A stretch of 62,532 nucleotides of DNA from Fidelibacterota bacterium (GTDB lineage: Bacteria > Fidelibacterota > UBA8477 > JABMPR01). The notes beneath the pieces were generated by a model. That model was not told the origin of the DNA. It saw nothing but the letters and a program-made list of their open reading frames with translations, and made no database searches. The position numbers were made by a program, and so were the translations under genes. Below, piece after piece: positions 17,811-25,894 of this stretch. The stretch's first letter is position 1; each line of letters begins with the position of its first letter. Location: assembly GCA_016845065.1 (NCBI GenBank), contig JAERTG010000099.1:1-62532 (forward strand), written 5' to 3'.

Positions 17811-19282
17811 GCTCTGTCTCCACAAACATAAAAAAGATGGCGGGCAACACCCTGGTCTACGGACTTGGTAATATATTTAATAGAGCTATCACCTTTTTAC
17901 TCTTGCCTCTCTATATCAACATGATGACTCCCGTAGAATACGGAGCCCTTAATCTAATATATCCCTTTCTGGCCCTGATGAATGTGGTCTATATGTATGG
18001 TCTCGATGCTGGCTTTATGCGATTTTTTATTCCCGAGAAAGACCAAGAACGTCGACAGGAAATCTTTAGCGTCGTCTATCTCAGCATTCTGGCCACTACC
18101 ACAATTATTACAGCTGTTCTGTTCATATTAGAAGCACCTCTCTCCAGCCTTCTGCTGGGAGATGATCCTGCCACCAGCGTATTTGCCCTGGCTTTTATTA
18201 TTCTCATGCTGGATGGCCTGTCCTTTTTGCCTGTATTGTACTATCGCAGCATTCAAAAACCACTGCGCTATGTGAGTATAATATTTTCTGAGGTTGTCAT
18301 AAACCTTGGGTTGAATGTCCTGCTTGTGGGTTTTTGGGGTTGGGGCCTCAAGGGCGTCCTGGTGGCAAACATCTCCAGCTCACTGGTTAAACTGCTCTTT
18401 GCCTCTCCAGCCATTTTTAAGAATCTCCACTTCACCTGGAGCGCCAGACTGTGGAAGGATCTGATGAAGTTTGGCTTGCCTACAGTTCCGGCAGTACTTT
18501 TTGCTATGGTGGTTGCCCTGGGAGATCGCTTTTTGATCAAATACTTTTTTGATCAGGCCACAGTTGGTATTTATAGCGCAGGATATAAAATTGGTATGAT
18601 AATGGCCCTCATGGTCACCGCCTTCCGTTTTGCCTGGCATCCCTTCTTTCTTTCCCTGGCCGACCAGGAAAACGCCAAAGAAACTTTTGCCAGAATTCTG
18701 ACCCTGTTTGTTATTGTGGGATCGTTTGTTTTTCTTTTGGTCTCGTTGTTGGCTCCACCTGTGTTGACAATGGACTTTAACGGAAAGGCCATCATAACAC
18801 CTCAGTACGTAGACGGTCTACGTATAATACCACTCATTCTGCTGGCTTATCTATTTCAAGGTGTATATGTCAACCTGGTTGTGGGAATGTATCTCAAAAA
18901 GAAAACCTACTTGGCCCCCTTGTTTACAGGGACCGGTATGGTAATAAACCTGTCTACCAACCTCATTCTTATGGGTGTTTTTCACTTTAGTTTCATCGCA
19001 GCTGGAATCGCTGCAGTGGCATCCTATATCGGACAATCATTCCTACTCTGGTTTGTTTCAAGGAAGTTTTATCCAATTCCGTATGAAGGGGGCAAGTTGA
19101 TTAAACTGGCTCTGCTTGTAGGTATCCTGTTCTTTCTTCCACAACTCATACCTGGCCAGGCATTGTTCGTATCCTTTGTGGTGGTTTTGGCATATTTCCC
19201 GCTCTTGCCAGCAGTAGGAATCTTGAGTATGAAGCAAATAAAAACGGCTTCCAGCCAGCTGGTAAACAGAAAAGCGGGTTAA
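17807..19282 (+). CDS. Oligosaccharide flippase (Wzx/MOP family)
   Basis: A polytopic protein of about 490 residues with 12-14 predicted helices. It begins with an N-terminal segment typical of polysaccharide exporters (MAGNTLVYGLGNIFNRA, then YINMMTPVEYGALNL). It would flip lipid-linked glycan across the inner membrane. ATG at 17807 forms an ATGA overlap with the stop of the membrane glycosyltransferase and fits better than the upstream in-frame codon at 17792. It lies in the middle of the glycan cluster. Confidence 0.9.
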   Translation: MSSVSTNIKKMAGNTLVYGLGNIFNRAITFLLLPLYINMMTPVEYGALNLIYPFLALMNVVYMYGLDAGFMRFFIPEKDQERRQEIFSVVYLSILATTTIITAVLFILEAPLSSLLLGDDPATSVFALAFIILMLDGLSFLPVLYYRSIQKPLRYVSIIFSEVVINLGLNVLLVGFWGWGLKGVLVANISSSLVKLLFASPAIFKNLHFTWSARLWKDLMKFGLPTVPAVLFAMVVALGDRFLIKYFFDQATVGIYSAGYKIGMIMALMVTAFRFAWHPFFLSLADQENAKETFARILTLFVIVGSFVFLLVSLLAPPVLTMDFNGKAIITPQYVDGLRIIPLILLAYLFQGVYVNLVVGMYLKKKTYLAPLFTGTGMVINLSTNLILMGVFHFSFIAAGIAAVASYIGQSFLLWFVSRKFYPIPYEGGKLIKLALLVGILFFLPQLIPGQALFVSFVVVLAYFPLLPAVGILSMKQIKTASSQLVNRKAG

Positions 19283-19285
19283 TTC

Positions 19286-20170
19286 TTGGGCGAGGTCAAA
19301 ACAACCATTGTTCTTCCTGTGTATGCGGACCAACAAAACCTGGACAGAATTCTTGCTGAACTTTGGGGTAATTCACCAGGAGATAGCTGGGAGATCATTG
19401 TTATAGATGATGGCTCACCCCAACCCCTGGATTTGACCCCTATTGGTTCAGACCGGCTTAGCCTTATCAGGCATGAGACAAGACAAGGTTCAGCCCGGGC
19501 AAGGAATGCTGGTGTCAAGCAAGCCCGCGGTGAGTTTATTGTGTTTCTCTCGGTCTTCCTGAAGATCCCCCAGAACTATATGTCGCAGATTTCAAGTTTT
19601 ATTGATAACCAAACCTTTGATGTGGCTCAACATCTCCTGGTAAAGGAGCCTGGTCTCACTGCGGATCATTTCCAGGCCTTTCTAGTGGACCAGAGGGATA
19701 GAGTCTATATTCAGAAAGGGAACACCCCGATAAAAAACACTCAGTTTGCAGCGGCCATTATAAAAAAAACCACCTTTGATGAAGTTAATGGGTTTGATGA
19801 CAACATGAACCACTATGGCGGTCATGAGCTGGACCTTGCCTATCGCTTGAACCAAAAGGGATATTCCAAACGAATTCTCGTTGATAACCTACCACTGGAA
19901 CGTACAAAACTTGAATCCCACGATAGTGTCAGGGACAGACTTCAGCAATATGGACGAGTCGGCTTGCCTGCCCTGCTGAAGAAACACCCAGAAATCAAAC
20001 CCACCATTTTACCCTATCCCGCCATTTGGACTTTTCTGAAAATGTTTGGACTGTCTCGATTAATTGAGAAGAGGCTTGCCAGACATATAGAACAGGATTG
20101 GGAGCTCCCTAAAAAGAAGTATCGTCTGTATCTACATCTCATCGTGAGGAATGCATGGGACGCCCGCTAA
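19286..20170 (+). CDS. Family 2-like glycosyltransferase lacking a clear DXD motif
   Basis: A GT-A fold protein of 294 residues. The beta-1 strand reads TTIVLPVYADQQNLDRIL and the nucleotide loop IIVIDDGSPQPLDL, followed by GSARARNAGVKQARGEFIVFL. Where GT2 enzymes normally carry DXD after the FL strand, this one reads SVFLKIP, so metal or nucleotide binding may be altered. A later GHELDLAYRLNQKGY resembles the ED/acceptor motif. The start is TTG, 3 bp after the flippase stop. The product is probably soluble or peripheral. Confidence 0.78.
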   Translation: MGEVKTTIVLPVYADQQNLDRILAELWGNSPGDSWEIIVIDDGSPQPLDLTPIGSDRLSLIRHETRQGSARARNAGVKQARGEFIVFLSVFLKIPQNYMSQISSFIDNQTFDVAQHLLVKEPGLTADHFQAFLVDQRDRVYIQKGNTPIKNTQFAAAIIKKTTFDEVNGFDDNMNHYGGHELDLAYRLNQKGYSKRILVDNLPLERTKLESHDSVRDRLQQYGRVGLPALLKKHPEIKPTILPYPAIWTFLKMFGLSRLIEKRLARHIEQDWELPKKKYRLYLHLIVRNAWDAR

Positions 20171-21264
20171 AAATACTCTATCTACGCTCTGAAAATACTT
20201 CAGGAACCCTGCAACTTTTTGTGGACGCCCATCGCAAACTGGGGAATGAGGCCAGTTTTGTGACCCTTTTTCCCACGGCTGAAGGGTTTCCAGAAGATAT
20301 TTGTCTGGATCTGCCCCTTCTACCCAAAACAGAAATATTTAAGAAGACCAAAAGCCTGATGAGCGATGAGAGCAAACTATATGAGGATGCTGAAGGTTAT
20401 CCACCAGAATGGAAACCCTCTTTTCAGAGAGCCCTTTTCTTCAGTATGCGGGATCAGCTATGGAAGCCTTTGCTGAAAAAATTTTTTAAAACACATGGCC
20501 TGTTGGATTATGATATCTACCACCTTGAAGGTGGACATGGCTTTCTCAGAACCTCAGCCTGGCCCTTTGATGAACTAAAGCAACAAGGCAAACACATTAT
20601 CGCCAACTATCACGGTGTAGATATGCGTACCCGAGGTGTCTTTCCCTGGATAGACAAATTGGTGGACATCAACACCTCAAGTGAACTGGATCTTTTAGAG
20701 AAGCATCCCAACATGGAGTATGTGTTTCTGCCATTCGAAGTCAGCGCCCACACACCCCGTTATGAGCTCAATGATCCATTAAAAATTTGCCATGCAACCC
20801 GAGACCGTTATTGGAAGGGCTCAGATGTCATCATCGATGCCTGCAAAAAACTTGAAAAGAGTCATGGGGTTGAGTTTGTCCTTATTGAAAACGAGCCTCA
20901 CGATGTGACCCTGAAAAAGAAGGCAGAATGTGATATCTATATTGACCAGGTTGCCAATTTGGGTGGCTGGGGTTATGGGATGAATTCTGTTGAATCTTTT
21001 TCCATGGGTTTGGCCTGTTGCACCAATCTCATCCCAGAATACGAAGCATTTCTGGGAGATCACCCCTTTGTGAATGTTCACAAGGAGTCCCTCCATGATG
21101 ACCTGGTGAAGCTCATCTCACAAAAAGAGCTGGTCATACAAAAGAAAAAAGCAGGCAGGGCTTGGGTGGAAAAAACCCACAGCGTTGAAGCTGTTATGCG
21201 TTCGGTCTATGATATTTACTTGAAGCAAGGTTGGATAAAGGAGCTACCCAATGACCTGGCCTAA
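20155..21264 (+). CDS. Glycosyltransferase-like protein (GT-B fold)
   Basis: A 369-residue protein with a GT4-like two-domain layout. The N-terminus has PLKILYLRSENTSG and a central ANYHGVDMRTRG. The C-terminal domain holds KICHATRDRYWKGSDVII and an acceptor/donor motif region GYGMNSVESFSMGLACC, where a glutamate sits as in the EX7E motif. Its ATG overlaps the previous gene by 16 bp and its end overlaps the next gene by 14 bp, so translation is probably coupled. The sugar specificity cannot be told. Confidence 0.72.
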   Translation: MGRPLKILYLRSENTSGTLQLFVDAHRKLGNEASFVTLFPTAEGFPEDICLDLPLLPKTEIFKKTKSLMSDESKLYEDAEGYPPEWKPSFQRALFFSMRDQLWKPLLKKFFKTHGLLDYDIYHLEGGHGFLRTSAWPFDELKQQGKHIIANYHGVDMRTRGVFPWIDKLVDINTSSELDLLEKHPNMEYVFLPFEVSAHTPRYELNDPLKICHATRDRYWKGSDVIIDACKKLEKSHGVEFVLIENEPHDVTLKKKAECDIYIDQVANLGGWGYGMNSVESFSMGLACCTNLIPEYEAFLGDHPFVNVHKESLHDDLVKLISQKELVIQKKKAGRAWVEKTHSVEAVMRSVYDIYLKQGWIKELPNDLA

Positions 21265-22204
21265 GGCAAGCATTGTCATTTTTGCCAACGCTGATCCTGG
21301 TGCCTGCGTCAGAATTCTAACGGGCTGCGAACGACTTGAGCACGAGGATTTAGAGTTTGAAGTTATATTGGTCCTACAGGGGTTGACGACAAAGGTTGAA
21401 GATGTATTAAAAGACTATCAGTTCTCTTTTGACTTGAAGTTTGTTTCTGTTGATGAAACCACAAATAGAGCTCGGGGTCGCAATCTCGGTGTTGCTGAAG
21501 CGAAGAATGAAATCATCCTGTTTCTGGAGAGCTCGCTGGAAATCTCACCAAGCCTGCTGTACCGCCACCTTGAAGCCTATGAGGATAGATCAATTGCGGC
21601 TGTCATGGGCGAAGTTTATTTGCCGGCCTTTGTCAAAAAGAATCGCTGGTTCCGGTTTCTGGACAGTGACTATCGCAGCACCCGTCGCTGGGCAGCTCAG
21701 ACGGGTTCAAAAAACTCACCACCCCTGCGTTATGTAAACACATCAAACTTTTCAGTCCGCAAAGTCGTTTTTGATGCTTTTGAGGGATATGCTGAGCACA
21801 TTGAACACTTCGAAGCTGAAGATATAGATTTAGCCCACCGTATCAGCGCTCAACCACAGAACCAGATTCACTTTTCACCAGAAGCTGTGGCTTATTGCCT
21901 GCACAACTCATTGCGGAGAAGCCTGGAGTTAAAGTTTGAGTTTGGAAAAGAGGGGATTCCAAAGTTGTTGGAGGCCTATCCGGAACTTTATCCCGTGTTA
22001 CCCAGCCGCTTCGTAAAAATGACAGGGTTCCCAGATGTATCACCGTTTTACAGGGCTTTTATGAATCTACTCTTTTTGGGACCTGTGTTTTTTCTGGCCC
22101 GTGGTATTCGACTATTTGGACCGGAGTTTGTGTCTTTTCGTATGATGCGCTATATGCTTCAAGCGGAGAGTGTCAGGGGTCTCAAGCAGGCAAAACAGTC
22201 CTGA
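21251..22204 (+). CDS. Family 2-like glycosyltransferase, degenerate DXD
   Basis: A GT-A fold protein (317 residues) related in plan to the GT2-like gene two positions upstream: ASIVIFANADPGACVRIL, then RARGRNLGVAEAKNEIILFL. The usual DXD is replaced by ESSLEIS. A later FEAEDIDLAHRIS matches the ED motif region. A hydrophobic, weakly amphipathic C-terminal stretch (FMNLLFLGPVFFLARG) may bind the membrane. It is the last gene of the glycan run, followed by a terminator at 22212. Confidence 0.77.
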   Translation: MTWPKASIVIFANADPGACVRILTGCERLEHEDLEFEVILVLQGLTTKVEDVLKDYQFSFDLKFVSVDETTNRARGRNLGVAEAKNEIILFLESSLEISPSLLYRHLEAYEDRSIAAVMGEVYLPAFVKKNRWFRFLDSDYRSTRRWAAQTGSKNSPPLRYVNTSNFSVRKVVFDAFEGYAEHIEHFEAEDIDLAHRISAQPQNQIHFSPEAVAYCLHNSLRRSLELKFEFGKEGIPKLLEAYPELYPVLPSRFVKMTGFPDVSPFYRAFMNLLFLGPVFFLARGIRLFGPEFVSFRMMRYMLQAESVRGLKQAKQS

Positions 22205-22211
22205 TAAACAA

Positions 22212-22235
22212 AATCTAAATGCGTTAGATTTTTTT
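22212..22235 (+). terminator. Rho-independent terminator of the glycan cluster
   Basis: AATCTAA / TTAGATT stem with a 5-nt loop followed by a T run, 8 bp past the last glycosyltransferase stop. Its right arm coincides with the stop codon of the convergent gene, so terminator and coding sequence overlap. Confidence 0.78.
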
Positions 22236-22613
22236 CTCGGCAATCAGATAGGACTCTTCAAGCCATTTCTCCCAGATTTCTTTTGAAAGGGGTTCTTCAA
22301 CAGAAAAGCGGGTTGTCACCCAGCCGGTTGAACCTACTTCAAAACGGTGTGGTTTATCGTGGGCGAGAGTTTGAGCCTGCGGCATAGACCCCTTCAATTT
22401 GAACATGGCTTTATAGCCAACGCCTTTGGCTCCAGGTCCAATAAACAGGAAGGATCCCTTTTTGGTTTTAAATGAGCTTTGGTTGCAGGAGGTACCCGCA
22501 ATCACCGCTTCAAATGCTGCCGCTTTTTCTCTGATTGGAAAGGTGGGATCGCTGGTGTCGTTCACTTCTATTCCCCTAATAGCCCCAGGAGTGACTTTTT
22601 GATGGAGGTTCAT
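22224..22613 (-). CDS. MmcQ/YjbR-like (CyaY-like fold) protein
   Basis: A 129-residue protein. KGSFLFIGPGAKGVGYKAMF and the closing GSTGWVTTRFS resemble the MmcQ/YjbR family of DUF1801/CyaY-like folds, whose biochemical role is unsettled. The ATG lies within the 3' end of the upstream XRE-type gene (38-bp overlap), suggesting translational coupling. Its stop overlaps the terminator of the opposing glycan cluster. A second, better-matching family member lies at 47600-47956. Confidence 0.6.
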   Translation of the reverse strand: MNLHQKVTPGAIRGIEVNDTSDPTFPIREKAAAFEAVIAGTSCNQSSFKTKKGSFLFIGPGAKGVGYKAMFKLKGSMPQAQTLAHDKPHRFEVGSTGWVTTRFSVEEPLSKEIWEKWLEESYLIAEKKI

Positions 22614-22917
22614 CCGGAGAGGATTTTTTGGCCTGTACAGGTTTTGACTTCTTTTTTACAGGCGCTTCAGGTTTTTCTTCAGACAGGGCTAAACCAAAGG
22701 GCTCCAGTAACTTAAAAACGCGCAAAACCTGTATCATGGTGGAGAGTTGGATGGAGTTCCCAGCCTCAATCCGTTCTATGGTACGCTTGGAAACACCCGC
22801 TTTTTCAGCCAGACCAGCCTGGGTGAGCTTTGCCTGAACACGCTGTTTAGCCAGTCGGACACCAATTTCATTGAGAACTTGATCTGTCTTGGTTGAATTT
22901 TTGATTTTCATAGTCAT
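22576..22917 (-). CDS. XRE-family helix-turn-helix regulator
   Basis: Cytoplasmic DNA-binding protein of about 113 residues. The HTH reads RLAKQRVQAKLTQAGLAEKA then GVSKRTIERIEAG, typical of XRE/Cro regulators. A Lys/Pro/Ser-rich tail follows. I start at ATG 22917 (MTMKIKN) because the extra residues upstream look non-coding; 22911 is equally possible. It overlaps and probably co-expresses the YjbR-like gene. No HipA- or HigB-type toxin partner is present. Confidence 0.82.
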   Translation of the reverse strand: MTMKIKNSTKTDQVLNEIGVRLAKQRVQAKLTQAGLAEKAGVSKRTIERIEAGNSIQLSTMIQVLRVFKLLEPFGLALSEEKPEAPVKKKSKPVQAKKSSPDEPPSKSHSWGY

Positions 22918-23046
22918 GGAATATAACCATGTGATGGCTTCCATCTACGATCTTTAGGCTGTGTAAGTCAAGCGCCCCTCGAAAGATTAATTCAAGAAAT
23001 CTGAAACCAATTGGCATATCCTGAGGCGCATGAAGAAGGAGGTATG

Positions 23047-23094
23047 TTTTTGCGCTGCCTATGCTTCGAGAACCTCAGCAAGACAGCGCAAAAA
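23047..23094. repeat. Long hairpin element containing a dispersed 22-mer
   Basis: Perfect 11-bp inverted arms (TTTTTGCGCTG / CAGCGCAAAAA) flank a 26-nt interior that can fold further. The interior and right arm contain the 22-mer at 23065-23086 that recurs, 19/22, at 59051-59072. It lies immediately after the pepF stop but has no T run on either strand's exit side, so it is not a plain intrinsic terminator. Confidence 0.65.
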
Positions 23095-23101
23095 GGTTTA
23101 G

Positions 23102-24889
23102 CTAATTGACCAATGCTTCCAGTTGATCTACCAGGGTTTCAATATATCTCAGGCTTTTGCGCCAGAAATCAGGGTGGTTAATATCAGCACCTACAATGGC
23201 AGTCAAGTCAGCAGGGCTGGCTGAGCTACCCCTTGATAGAAACTCTTTATACTTGGGAATAAAGGAGCCACCCTCTTCCAGGTATTGCTGATACAAGGCA
23301 AAGACCAGGAGGTTTCCAAAGTTGTAGGCATAGACATAAAAAGGAACATTGAAGATGTGGGGAATGGATGACCACTCCCAGGCATATTCTGGCGTGATGG
23401 TGACGCTATCACCAAACATCTTCTCCAGCTCAGCTGTGTATAACTCGCACAGTGCCTGAGGGCTTTGGAGTTGTTCATTGATAGCCCTGTGCGAGGCAAC
23501 CTCAAAACTGCTGAACATGTTTTGACGATGTGAACTGGCAAAGATATCTTCCAATTTTCCGGTGAGCATAGATTTTTTTACCTCAACATCTGTCTCTTTC
23601 TTCAAGAGAGAATCAGTCAGGACCATTTCAGAAAAAATAGAAGCAGTCTCAGCCAGGGGCAGAATGGAATGATAGTTCATCAATTTCTGTTTACTGGAAA
23701 GCATGGCATGAATGGCGTGTCCCAGCTCATGGGCCATGGTGGAAACATCGCGAACCTTGCCGGTGTAATTCAACAACACGTAAGGCTTCAGATCAGGGGT
23801 TGAGCTGGCACAAAAGGCGCCTCCCCGCTTGGCTGGCTCTACTGGAGCATCAATACGATTCTCATCAAACATGGCTTTGGCCATTTCATAAAAATCATTA
23901 TCAAAAGATTTGAAGCCATCCAGAACCAGGGTTTTAGCATCCTCAAAAGGATAGGCTTTTGAGGACTGGGGCAGGGGTGCATAAATATCCGCCAAGGTCA
24001 TCTCATCCATCTCAAGCATTTTGGCTTTCAGTTTATAGTAGCGGTTCACCAGGGAATAGGACTCTGTGGTCACATCGTTTAAAGCCTGGATGGCTGCATC
24101 ACTCAAATCATTGTGGGTATTCATGGTGGAGATTGGTTGATCAAAGCCACGTAAATCAACTTCAATACCGTGGTCCTTAACCAGTGAGTTATAGAGGTGA
24201 TTAATAACCAGTGAGTTGTCCTCATACCTGGAGAAAAACATCTTCATGGCTCTTTGCCGAACATCAGCATCAGGATGCTGTCTCATGGCGCGCAGTTGAT
24301 CACCATTAAGGGTTTTGGTTTCGCCATCCATTTCGAAGTCAAAAGAAAATGACGAAGTAAGCTCCCCATAAAGTTTTTGATGGGCGTTGCTGCCATTGAG
24401 GTCTTTTAGGTTGATGACCTGTTCCTCTTTTTCTGAGAGGTTGTATCTGGCATTTTTACGCATTTTGGCAATTTTATACTCAAAATCCTTTAGCGCTTCT
24501 GCACCTTCAAACTTGGCAAACTGATCATCGGAAAGGTTGCCCAACTCCAGGGAGAAAAAAACCAGGAGGTTTGAGGTGGTTGAGGAGGATTGCTCAATTT
24601 TACCCAGGAGGGCTTTGATGCTATCATCTGCTGTATCAACGGCATATTCAAGATTGACAAACATACCAAGCCTATAGAGGGGACCACTAATCGCCTCAAT
24701 CTTATCATATGCTCTTGCCAGGGCTTCTGGCGTGAGGTCACCAAGTTTGCCACGATATTGCTCAACAAAGCTTTCTGCCTGTAGGCGGCTTTCTTTTAAA
24801 ACGACATCAATTTTTGGATCATCCAGCCCTGAAAAGAGCTCGCTTAGGTCCCAGCGGACTTTTTCCGCTCCAGTTGCTTGTGTACTCAT
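23102..24889 (-). CDS. pepF: Oligoendopeptidase F (M3 family)
   Basis: Zinc metallopeptidase that degrades oligopeptides, normally cytoplasmic. The catalytic HELGH motif is at 387-391, inside VSTMAHELGHAIHAML. The N-terminal half has the helical PepF domain (LGMFVNLEYAVDTADDS). At 595 residues it is the normal length, with no signal peptide. It starts with ATG and is transcribed divergently from the GroES-like gene. The hairpin repeat at 23047-23094 follows the stop. Confidence 0.95.
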   Translation of the reverse strand: MSTQATGAEKVRWDLSELFSGLDDPKIDVVLKESRLQAESFVEQYRGKLGDLTPEALARAYDKIEAISGPLYRLGMFVNLEYAVDTADDSIKALLGKIEQSSSTTSNLLVFFSLELGNLSDDQFAKFEGAEALKDFEYKIAKMRKNARYNLSEKEEQVINLKDLNGSNAHQKLYGELTSSFSFDFEMDGETKTLNGDQLRAMRQHPDADVRQRAMKMFFSRYEDNSLVINHLYNSLVKDHGIEVDLRGFDQPISTMNTHNDLSDAAIQALNDVTTESYSLVNRYYKLKAKMLEMDEMTLADIYAPLPQSSKAYPFEDAKTLVLDGFKSFDNDFYEMAKAMFDENRIDAPVEPAKRGGAFCASSTPDLKPYVLLNYTGKVRDVSTMAHELGHAIHAMLSSKQKLMNYHSILPLAETASIFSEMVLTDSLLKKETDVEVKKSMLTGKLEDIFASSHRQNMFSSFEVASHRAINEQLQSPQALCELYTAELEKMFGDSVTITPEYAWEWSSIPHIFNVPFYVYAYNFGNLLVFALYQQYLEEGGSFIPKYKEFLSRGSSASPADLTAIVGADINHPDFWRKSLRYIETLVDQLEALVN

Positions 24890-25197
24890 CTATTTCTCCC
24901 GATTGCGTAGTTTTATATTTTCGCTCCAAACTAAGCGAGACCGATGCTGTTAATAAGAAAATTCGGTAAGGTCAGTGGTCCCCAGGTTGGCCGTAAACCT
25001 TTGCGAGCATGGCAAAGCAATCTCTAGCCTGTTTTAACATCTCGAGATTCTCGACGTGGGTTTGAAATAGATCCCATCGAGCCCTTCGCGAAGCCCACCC
25101 TTTCAAAGAAGAAAACCACCTTGCAATGGGGAAAATTTCCACGCCAATTCAGAAGAGAGAGATTAGTTTATCGGGTCAAAAAAACAGGGATTTAAAA
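24890..25197. other. pepF-groES divergent intergenic region with inverted repeats
   Basis: A 308-bp stretch without a convincing gene. It carries a 10-bp perfect palindrome CTTCGCGAAG at 25084-25093, nested inside 8-bp arms GTGGGTTT (25056-25063) and AAGCCCAC (25091-25098; one wobble). TTGCGAGCATGGCAAAGCAA at 25001-25020 resembles the dispersed repeat seen between genes of many bacteria. Both divergent promoters must lie here. No CIRCE element was recognised. Confidence 0.5.
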
Positions 25198-25587
25198 ATG
25201 GCAAAAAATCTAGACAAACTCAATGTGATTGGGGATCGCGTGCTGATCTACCCCGACTCCGGTCAGGACCGTACCTCATCTGGACTGTATTTACCACCTA
25301 CAGTTACTGAGAAGGAGTCGGTTCAAGGGGGATATGTTGTGGCTGTTGGACCCGGGACACCCCTGGCCAGTACAGAAGGTGATGATGATGTCTGGCAGGC
25401 ATCGGATTCAAGCAAGGTGAAGTACATTCCTCTCGAGATCGAAGTAGGAGACTATGCTCTGTATCTGAAGAAGTTTGCCATTGATATTAAGTACCAGGAT
25501 GAAAAGTATATTATTGTACCGATGTCGGGGATACTGGTGGTAGAACGTGATGATGCCAGTATTGATCTAAGTGATATTTTAAAATGA
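25198..25587 (+). CDS. GroES-like co-chaperonin, long form
   Basis: A GroES-fold protein of 129 residues, longer than the usual 95-100. It opens with LNVIGDRVLIYPDSGQDRT followed by SGLYLPPTVTEKE, and ends with YIIVPMSGILVVER. An acidic insertion (TEGDDDVW) lies in the middle. Similar long GroES-like proteins occur in Bacteroidota. No groEL is adjacent, so it is probably a second paralogue or an accessory co-chaperonin. I start at ATG 25198, which matches homologues, with AGGGA about 9 nt upstream; an upstream in-frame ATG at 25126 would add an unrelated leader. It is followed at 16 bp by a DUF1844 gene. Confidence 0.86.
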   Translation: MAKNLDKLNVIGDRVLIYPDSGQDRTSSGLYLPPTVTEKESVQGGYVVAVGPGTPLASTEGDDDVWQASDSSKVKYIPLEIEVGDYALYLKKFAIDIKYQDEKYIIVPMSGILVVERDDASIDLSDILK

Positions 25588-25603
25588 GCATGCAGGAGAT
25601 ATA

Positions 25604-25879
25604 ATGGCAAATAGTAAAATAAACCCCAACGAACTGTTTCCTCTACTTGTGAATCAATTGAGTGCAGGAGCCTGGTCTCAATTGGGAAAAACTCCCAACC
25701 CAATCACAGGCAAGCCTGAGAAAAATCTTGAGGCGGCAGCCGTGAGTATTGGCATTCTCGAGACATTACTCTTTAAAACAGCAGGCAACTTGAACCGCCA
25801 GGAAGATGTTTTGCTTTCAGATAAAGTAAGAGAATTGAAGCTAAGCCTTGTGGAAGAGTCAAACAAGAGATCGGTCTAG
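25604..25879 (+). CDS. DUF1844 family protein
   Basis: A 91-residue protein with the DUF1844 pattern: a central NLEAAAVSIGILETLL and a C-terminal LSDKVRELKLSL helix. No signal peptide or membrane helix is evident. It lies 16 bp after the GroES-like gene with AGGAGA before the ATG, so the two are probably co-transcribed. The family has no established function. Confidence 0.82.
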   Translation: MANSKINPNELFPLLVNQLSAGAWSQLGKTPNPITGKPEKNLEAAAVSIGILETLLFKTAGNLNRQEDVLLSDKVRELKLSLVEESNKRSV

Positions 25880-25894
25880 CCGACAAACCCTTGT

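Noticed and set aside
22224..22917. Toxin-antitoxin module (XRE regulator plus small partner)
   Set aside because: The partner resembles the YjbR/MmcQ fold, not a HipA, HigB, RelE or Doc type toxin.
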